A stretch of 10,364 bases of DNA from UMGS902 sp045538895 (lineage in GTDB: Bacteria; Bacillota; Clostridia; Oscillospirales; CAG-272), in the NCBI GenBank assembly GCA_045538895.1, contig JAZQEH010000086.1:1-10364 (forward strand). Reading direction: 5' to 3'. Below, piece by piece: positions 6,089 through 10,364 of this stretch (its first letter is position 1; each line of letters opens with the position of its first letter). The position numbers were made by a program, and so were the translations under genes. The notes under the pieces were generated by a model. The model did no database searches. It was given only the letters and a program-made list of their open reading frames with translations, and was not told the DNA's origin.

Positions 6089-6427
6089 ATGAGAGCAAAT
6101 TATCCTAAGGGCGGTCCCCAGAATATGAACAGCATGATGAAGCAGGTTCAGAAGATGCAGGAGGACATGGCGACACTTCAGGAGGATCTTGAAGCAAGAG
6201 AATATGAGGTTAGTGCCGGCGGCGGTATGGTTACCGTTAAAATCAATGGTAAGAGAGAGATTCTTTCTATTGATATCAAGCCTGAAATTGTAGATCCCGA
6301 TGATATCGAAACCTTGTCCGACGTTGTTACTGCTGCGGTTAACGAGGCTATTAAAAAGGTTGACACCACAAGCGAAGCGGAAATGGCAAAAATCACCGGT
6401 GGACTTAACGTTCCCGGAATGTTTTAA
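6089..6427 (+). CDS. ebfC: YbaB/EbfC family nucleoid-associated protein
   Basis: This is a small dimeric DNA-binding protein of the YbaB/EbfC family, thought to coat or bend DNA and almost always encoded between dnaX and recR. The 112 residues fit: an N-terminal helix with NMNSMMKQVQKMQEDM (residues 13-28), the coiled segment up to about residue 40, then the conserved core SAGGGMVTVKINGKREILSI (about 43-62), IKPEIVDPDDIETL, and a C-terminal helix ending GGLNVPGMF. The ATG has GGAG 7 nt upstream. Spacing of 15 nt to dnaX and 13 nt to recR points to one transcript. Its precise role in recombination or repair is not settled in the family. Confidence 0.94.
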   Translation: MRANYPKGGPQNMNSMMKQVQKMQEDMATLQEDLEAREYEVSAGGGMVTVKINGKREILSIDIKPEIVDPDDIETLSDVVTAAVNEAIKKVDTTSEAEMAKITGGLNVPGMF

Positions 6428-6440
6428 TTAAGGTATAGCT

Positions 6441-7040
6441 ATGGCTGAGTATCTTCCACCTCTTGAAAAACTGATCGAACAGTTCAGAAAACTCCCCGGC
6501 GTTGGCAGAAAAAGTGCTATTCGCATGGCATTTTCTGTTATTGAAATGCCTGATGAAGCCGTAGAAAACTTTACTTCAATAATTAAAGATGCAAAAGCAC
6601 AAATATGTAATTGCAAGAATTGTCACAATCTCTCGATTGACGATATTTGCCCGATTTGTGCTGATGTAACACGCAATCATTCTTTAATTTGTGTTGTTGA
6701 GGATGCAAAGGCCATTATGGCTTTTGAAAAGGTAAGGGGATTCCGAGGTGTTTATCATGTGCTTGGCGGCGTTATTTCTCCGATAAACGGTATCACTCCC
6801 GACAAACTCGCTATAAGCGACCTTGTTGAGCGTGTAAAGGAAAACGATGTTCAAGAGGTAATAATAGCGACAAACCCGACAGTTGAGGGCGAAACCACAG
6901 CTACATATATATCAAAGCTGTTAGGCTCAACAGGTGTAACCGTTTCGCGACTCGCTTACGGTATTCCCGTTGGCGGTGACATTGAGTACGCCGATGAAGT
7001 TACTCTTAACCGTGCCATTGAGGGCAGAAGAAAATTTTAA
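6441..7040 (+). CDS. recR: Recombination mediator protein RecR
   Basis: RecR works with RecO (and RecF) to load RecA onto SSB-coated single-stranded DNA during gap repair. Its 199 aa are the standard length. Domains in order: helix-hairpin-helix LPGVGRKSAIRMAF (18-31), C4 zinc finger with Cys 58, 61, 70 and 73 (plus Cys 56), a Toprim domain from about residue 81 (LICVVEDAKAIMAFE, then GVYHVLGGVISPINGI), and the C-terminal segment with ATNPTVEGETTATYI and RLAYGIPVGGDIEYADE. AAGG lies 7 nt before the ATG. It is the last gene of the rightward unit and ends at a bidirectional terminator shared with the convergent ABC-F gene. Confidence 0.97.
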   Translation: MAEYLPPLEKLIEQFRKLPGVGRKSAIRMAFSVIEMPDEAVENFTSIIKDAKAQICNCKNCHNLSIDDICPICADVTRNHSLICVVEDAKAIMAFEKVRGFRGVYHVLGGVISPINGITPDKLAISDLVERVKENDVQEVIIATNPTVEGETTATYISKLLGSTGVTVSRLAYGIPVGGDIEYADEVTLNRAIEGRRKF

Positions 7041-7044
7041 AAAC

Positions 7045-7080
7045 AAAAAATTCGGATAGGAAACCCTATCCGAATTTTTT
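7045..7080. terminator. Bidirectional terminator between recR and the ABC-F gene
   Basis: TTCGGATAGG (7051-7060) pairs with CCTATCCGAA (7065-7074) around an AAAC loop, flanked by A6 on the left and T6 on the right, so both strands have a U tract after the stem. It begins 5 bases after the recR stop, and its right arm overlaps the stop codon of the convergent ABC-F gene (7079-7081). Confidence 0.92.
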
Positions 7081-9022
7081 ATTCTGTTAATTCGTATAAC
7101 TGAAGCAAACGGTCTTCAATAATGGTTTTTCGCTCGTCAAGCTCGGCGGCACGCATATAGTCGCTTGCTGCGTCCCCGTAAAGCTCGTCGATAACCTTAA
7201 CAAGCTCGGCTTCAAGTTCTTCGATCTCTTTAAGATATGCGGCATGCTGACGTTCATTTTTACGCTTGTCAGCAGCCTCTTTTTTCTTTTGCAAATAATC
7301 GTCCTTGCTGCTCGTTGAGGCGGTAGGAGCGGTTGTATCTGCATTCATTGCTGCTTTAGGAGAAAGCATGAGTTCACGTTTTGCACGGTATGCTTCATAT
7401 ACGCTTTCCTCGTTTGTAGGAGTGAATACGAAAGTTGAAATAGGCGAGTGAAGCGGCATGATTTCGATAATTCTTGTTGCAAGAGTTTCAATAAAATAGC
7501 GGTCATGCGAAACGCAAACAATAGTGCCGCCAAAAGCCGAAAGTGCATGCTCAAGAGCTTCGCGTGAGGGAATATCGAGATGGTTTGTAGGCTCGTCAAG
7601 TATAAGCAGATTCACTTTTGAAAGAATAAGCTTTGCAAGCGTCAGTCTTGCCCGTTCACCGCCGCTAAGGTCACTAACACGTTTTTCAGTATCGTCATAT
7701 TGGAACAAAAACAGTGCAAGCGTGCTTCTTATATCATACTCTGTGAGCGTAGGATAAGCATTCCAAAGCTCATCAAGGACGGTTGAGGATTCGTTCAGGT
7801 TTTGATTTTCCTGATCATAATAAGCGGCTTTTATATTTGTACCGAGAGTAACTGTTCCGGTGGTTGGTACAAGCTTATCAACGATTATTTTCATAAGTGT
7901 TGATTTGCCGCAGCCGTTAGGACCGGTAAAGAAAACACGTTCGCCTTTTTTGATGTGGAAAGAAATTTTCTCAAAAACCGTTCTGCCGGCAAATTTCATT
8001 GACAGGTCTTCGGCTATAATAACATCGTTTCCACCGGGAGGTGCACTTTGGAAAGAGAGGCGAATTGATTTGAGCTCGTCAGCAGGCTTTTCAACCTTGT
8101 CCATATGCTTGATGTAGTTTTCTTTCGCACGAATGGTGACAAAATTGTGTTCTTGTCCCCATCTGCGTTGCTGTTCCATCATAGCTTCAACACGGGCGAT
8201 TTCTTTTTGCTGCTGATTGTACTTTTTTAGATCCGCTTCACGTGCTTCCTCACGCAGCTTTTGTGCCGTAGTGTAATTTCCGTTATAGAGCTTGGCACCG
8301 TGATGTTCAATGTGCAGTATTTTGTTTGTGACGTGGTCGAGAAAATAACGGTCATGCGAAATTACTATAACTGTCTTTTTGTATGATGTTAAAAAGCTTT
8401 CAAGCCAATAGATAGTTTCAACGTCAAGATGGTTTGTAGGCTCGTCAAGCATGAGTATATCGGGTTCCATTGCAAGCAGTCTTGCAAGTTCAAGCCGTGT
8501 GCGTTGACCTCCGCTTAGCTTGAATATCGGTTTTTCGATAGCATCGGCATCAAATCCCATTTTGCCGAGAATGCTTTGACATTTGCCTTTATAATACAAG
8601 CCGCCCTCGCGGGCAAATTTGTCGGAAAGTTCTCCGTATTCGTTGGATAAATCAATATATGATGCAGAGCCTGTGTCTGTACGATGGCTTAAATTATAGA
8701 AAATCTCGTTCAGGCGTTGCTCCATTTTCATAAGAGCAGGGTATGCCAAAAACATGTGTTCAAGCACACTTTCGGTTCCGAGTTCATCCTCAAAATTGGC
8801 ATTTTGTTCAAGGATACCTACGGTTTTGTCTTTTGAAATATATACAGCACCTGTATCAGGTGTGTATTCTCCCGATATTAAGCGAAAAAGGGAAGTTTTT
8901 CCTGCACCGTTAACACCGATAATGCCAAGACGGTCGCCTTCATTTATGGAAAAAGAAATATTTTCAAGAATAGTGGTTGCACCGAAATGCAAAGATAAAT
9001 CAGAAGCGTTTAAAATTATCAT
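7079..9022 (-). CDS. ABC-F family ATPase (YdiF/Uup-like translation factor)
   Basis: This is a soluble ABC-F protein: two ATPase domains and no membrane part. Such proteins act on the ribosome, in translation quality control or, in some subfamilies, antibiotic protection. First domain: Walker A GVNGAGKTS (36-44), LSGGQ (169-173), DEPTNHLD (193-200). Second: GPNGCGKST (367-375), LSGGE (452-456), DEPTNHLD (476-483). The inter-domain P-site linker (about 245-325) is a charged helical hairpin of ordinary length, with no long extension of the kind seen in resistance types. A Lys/Glu-rich C-terminal coiled coil (about 573-647) matches Uup and Bacillus YdiF, as does the length of 647. Upstream is its own TTGACA-N17-TAAAAT promoter. 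The ribosome site before the ATG is weak. The family is certain; the subfamily is a judgement from the C-terminal domain. Confidence 0.93.
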   Translation of the reverse strand: MIILNASDLSLHFGATTILENISFSINEGDRLGIIGVNGAGKTSLFRLISGEYTPDTGAVYISKDKTVGILEQNANFEDELGTESVLEHMFLAYPALMKMEQRLNEIFYNLSHRTDTGSASYIDLSNEYGELSDKFAREGGLYYKGKCQSILGKMGFDADAIEKPIFKLSGGQRTRLELARLLAMEPDILMLDEPTNHLDVETIYWLESFLTSYKKTVIVISHDRYFLDHVTNKILHIEHHGAKLYNGNYTTAQKLREEAREADLKKYNQQQKEIARVEAMMEQQRRWGQEHNFVTIRAKENYIKHMDKVEKPADELKSIRLSFQSAPPGGNDVIIAEDLSMKFAGRTVFEKISFHIKKGERVFFTGPNGCGKSTLMKIIVDKLVPTTGTVTLGTNIKAAYYDQENQNLNESSTVLDELWNAYPTLTEYDIRSTLALFLFQYDDTEKRVSDLSGGERARLTLAKLILSKVNLLILDEPTNHLDIPSREALEHALSAFGGTIVCVSHDRYFIETLATRIIEIMPLHSPISTFVFTPTNEESVYEAYRAKRELMLSPKAAMNADTTAPTASTSSKDDYLQKKKEAADKRKNERQHAAYLKEIEELEAELVKVIDELYGDAASDYMRAAELDERKTIIEDRLLQLYELTE

Positions 9023-9052
9023 GAGAACACTCGCTTTAAAAATAATACATTT

Positions 9053-9081
9053 ATTTTAGCACAAATAGCTCAATGTGTCAA
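9053..9081 (-). promoter_or_regulatory. Sigma-A promoter of the ABC-F gene
   Basis: On the minus strand, TTGACA (9076-9081), a 17-bp spacer and TAAAAT (9053-9058) with TGC before it (extended -10). Expected start is near 9046, a leader of about 23 nt before the ATG at 9022. That leader is too short for a uORF-type attenuator of the kind that controls many resistance ABC-F genes. Confidence 0.8.
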
Positions 9082-9139
9082 ATATAGCAGAAAATATCAC
9101 TAATAGTTATTTGAAAGTTTGAAAAACTATATTCAGAGT

Positions 9140-9145
9140 AGGAGG
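9140..9145 (+). promoter_or_regulatory. Perfect Shine-Dalgarno of the 60-residue gene
   Basis: AGGAGG, 7 nt from the ATG at 9153. This full-length anti-SD match is the main reason to accept such a short reading frame as a gene. Confidence 0.85.
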
Positions 9146-9152
9146 CGAGAAA

Positions 9153-9335
9153 ATGAAAAAGAAGACTGCTAATATGACAAGCACGGTTTTGACAGGAATG
9201 ATGGTGGGTGCCGCTATGGGTATGGTTGCAAGCGGCGTTGTTAATTCCAAAAAACGAAAGATCAAAAAAACCACAAGTAAAGCTATAGGTGCGGTTGGTG
9301 AAATGATGCAAAACGTTTCGTCATATATGAAATAA
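9153..9335 (+). CDS. Small glycine-zipper membrane protein, function unknown
   Basis: I do not recognise a characterised family. The 60-residue product has a basic N-terminus (MKKK), one hydrophobic segment (residues 10-30, from STVLTGMM to SGVV) with glycines at 15, 19, 23 and 28 that make a GxxxGxxxG zipper, a very basic stretch KKRKIKK (33-39), and a polar, probably helical tail. It should sit in the membrane, perhaps as an oligomer. It is surely a gene: AGGAGG lies 7 nt before the ATG and a terminator starts at the stop codon. It stands alone between two leftward genes. I see no good -35/-10 pair in the 9082-9139 leader. A distant resemblance to YtxH-like small envelope proteins is possible but not shown. 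Confidence 0.75.
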   Translation: MKKKTANMTSTVLTGMMVGAAMGMVASGVVNSKKRKIKKTTSKAIGAVGEMMQNVSSYMK

Positions 9336-9364
9336 AAAATGGGAGGATGCCCTCCCATTTTTTT
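9334..9364. terminator. Bidirectional terminator between the small gene and pckG
   Basis: ATGGGAGG (9339-9346) pairs with CCTCCCAT (9351-9358) around an ATGC loop, with A-rich sequence before and T7 after the stem, so it can stop both strands. It starts at the last base of the TAA of the small gene and lies 12 bases beyond the pckG stop. Confidence 0.92.
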
Positions 9365-9375
9365 ATATACATGAA

Positions 9376-10364
9376 TTAGCCAAGTCTTTTTGCAAGAGCA
9401 TCAAGTTCTTCGTGAAGCTCTGCAGGAACGTGGTCACCAACCTGAGCATAGAACTCACGGATGTTAGCAACGTCTTCCTTCCAGGATTCAACGTCAACTG
9501 TGAGAAGCTCCTTAATGGTGTCAACAGTGATACCGTCAAGACCTTCGATGTTGATGTCTTCAGCCTTCGGAACATAAGCGATAGCGGTTTCAACAGCGTC
9601 AACTTCGCCTGCACAACGAGCGAGGATCCAAAGAAGAACACGCATGTTATCACCGAATCCGGGCCAGATGAAGTTGCCTTCATCGTCGGTGCGGAACCAG
9701 TTAACGTTGAAGATCTTAGGAGCATTTGGAATCTTCTTGCCCATGTCGAGCCAGTGTGCGAAGTAATCGCCCATGTTGTAGCCAACGAAAGGACGCATAG
9801 CCATGGGGTCGCGGCGAACTCCGCCGACTGCACCTGCAGCTGCTGCGGTAGTCTCGGAAGCCATGATGGAACCAACAAAGGTACCATGCTGCCAGTTCTT
9901 TGACTGATATACAAGGGGAGCAGTCTTTGCACGGCGGCCGCCGAATACGATTGCACTGATCGGAACACCTGCGGGATTGTTGAATTCAGAAGAAATGCAA
10001 GGACAGTTGATTGCCATAGCAGTGAAACGGGAGTTAGGATGAGCACCGCAAGTAGACTTATCCTTTTTGTCATACTTGGTGTAATCCCATTTGTTGCCCT
10101 TCCAGTCGATAGCATTTGCAGGAGGATTATTGTCAAGACCTTCCCACCAAACAGTGTTGTTGTCAACATCGTGAACAACGTTGGTGAAGATAGTGTCCTT
10201 CATTGTGGTGTGGAGCGCATTGGGGTTGGACTTTTCGTTTGTACCGGGAGCAACGCCGAAGAATCCGTTTTCGGGGTTAACTGCCCAGAGTCTGCCATCC
10301 TTGCCTACTCTTATCCACGCAATATCGTCACCTACGCACCAAACCTTATATCCCTTCTTAGCAT
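9376..10364 (-). CDS. pckG: Phosphoenolpyruvate carboxykinase (GTP), C-terminal part
   Basis: PckG interconverts oxaloacetate plus GTP with PEP, CO2 and GDP. In anaerobes it may run toward oxaloacetate as well as in gluconeogenesis. The frame is open to the right edge, giving the last 328 residues of a protein usually near 600. The part upstream of 10203 continues the same frame without a break: GYKVWCVGDDIAWIRVG, then NPENGFFGVAPGTN near residue 34 of the fragment. Further markers are GAHPNSRFT, FGGRRAKTAPLVYQ, the ETTAAA stretch, FNVNWFR, and the guanine-binding WPGFGDNMRVLLWI. These distinguish the GTP enzyme from the ATP enzyme (PckA). The P-loop and kinase motif lie outside the window. 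Codon choice (AAC, GGT, GTT, ATC) looks like that of a highly expressed gene and is more GC-rich than its neighbours. Confidence 0.97.
   Translation of the reverse strand, partial: AKKGYKVWCVGDDIAWIRVGKDGRLWAVNPENGFFGVAPGTNEKSNPNALHTTMKDTIFTNVVHDVDNNTVWWEGLDNNPPANAIDWKGNKWDYTKYDKKDKSTCGAHPNSRFTAMAINCPCISSEFNNPAGVPISAIVFGGRRAKTAPLVYQSKNWQHGTFVGSIMASETTAAAAGAVGGVRRDPMAMRPFVGYNMGDYFAHWLDMGKKIPNAPKIFNVNWFRTDDEGNFIWPGFGDNMRVLLWILARCAGEVDAVETAIAYVPKAEDINIEGLDGITVDTIKELLTVDVESWKEDVANIREFYAQVGDHVPAELHEELDALAKRLG

Noticed and set aside
7578..8449. 23-base identical direct repeat at 7578-7600 and 8427-8449
   Set aside because: Both copies encode the DEPTNHLD Walker B region of the two ATPase domains of one ABC-F protein. 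The likeness follows from domain duplication and codon choice, not a mobile or regulatory repeat.
7079..9022. ABC-F gene as an antibiotic-resistance determinant
   Set aside because: The linker has ordinary length, the leader is short without a regulatory uORF, the C-terminal coiled coil is of the Uup/YdiF housekeeping type, and no mobile element is nearby.
9111..9133. TTGAAA and TATATT as a promoter for the 60-residue gene
   Set aside because: The boxes are only 11 bp apart and transcription would start on top of the Shine-Dalgarno site.
9376..10203. pckG starting at the ATG at 10203 as a short gene
   Set aside because: The same frame continues upstream to the window edge with conserved PEPCK sequence (FFGVAPGT), so this ATG is an internal Met.

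Overview
The window looks like a chromosomal housekeeping segment from a low-to-mid GC Gram-positive anaerobe, most likely a member of the class Clostridia and perhaps the Oscillospiraceae/Ruminococcaceae group. The grounds are strong Shine-Dalgarno sites, near-consensus sigma-A promoters, a large Bacillus-type SRP RNA with an Alu domain placed in front of dnaX, a 2x[4Fe-4S] clostridial ferredoxin and a GTP-dependent PEP carboxykinase. The taxon is an inference; no rRNA or other decisive marker is present.

Left part (1-4004, minus strand): an operon reading leftward, holB (clamp-loader delta-prime), ricT (PSP1-domain Fe-S protein), a small ferredoxin gene with its own promoter, a trmN6-type NPPY methyltransferase, and rsmI (16S rRNA 2'-O-methyltransferase). 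It is the counterpart of the Bacillus holB-yaaT-yabA-yabB-yazA-yabC cluster, but yabA and yazA are absent and a ferredoxin occupies the yabA slot. The first 117 bases hold no recognisable gene, but they carry two tandem hairpins, the second being a rightward terminator.

Centre (4004-7080): a divergent promoter region of about 155 bp drives holB to the left and the SRP RNA to the right. The SRP RNA is followed by dnaX (tau/gamma, TTG start), ebfC/ybaB and recR, the classic Firmicute dnaX-ebfC-recR recombination and replication cluster. The two clamp-loader genes, holB and dnaX, therefore stand back to back around the SRP RNA gene. A bidirectional terminator at 7045-7080 separates recR from the convergent gene that follows.

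Right part (7079-10364): an ABC-F translation-type ATPase (minus strand, own promoter), a 60-residue glycine-zipper membrane protein of unknown function (plus strand), a second bidirectional terminator, and the C-terminal 328 residues of GTP-type PEP carboxykinase (minus strand), which runs off the right edge.

I found no mobile elements, CRISPR arrays, tRNAs or rRNAs, and no clearly new multi-gene system. The points most worth a second look are regulatory or structural: the hairpin pair at the left edge, the hairpin between the ferredoxin and trmN6, the dependence of dnaX on read-through of the SRP RNA terminator, and the small glycine-zipper protein.
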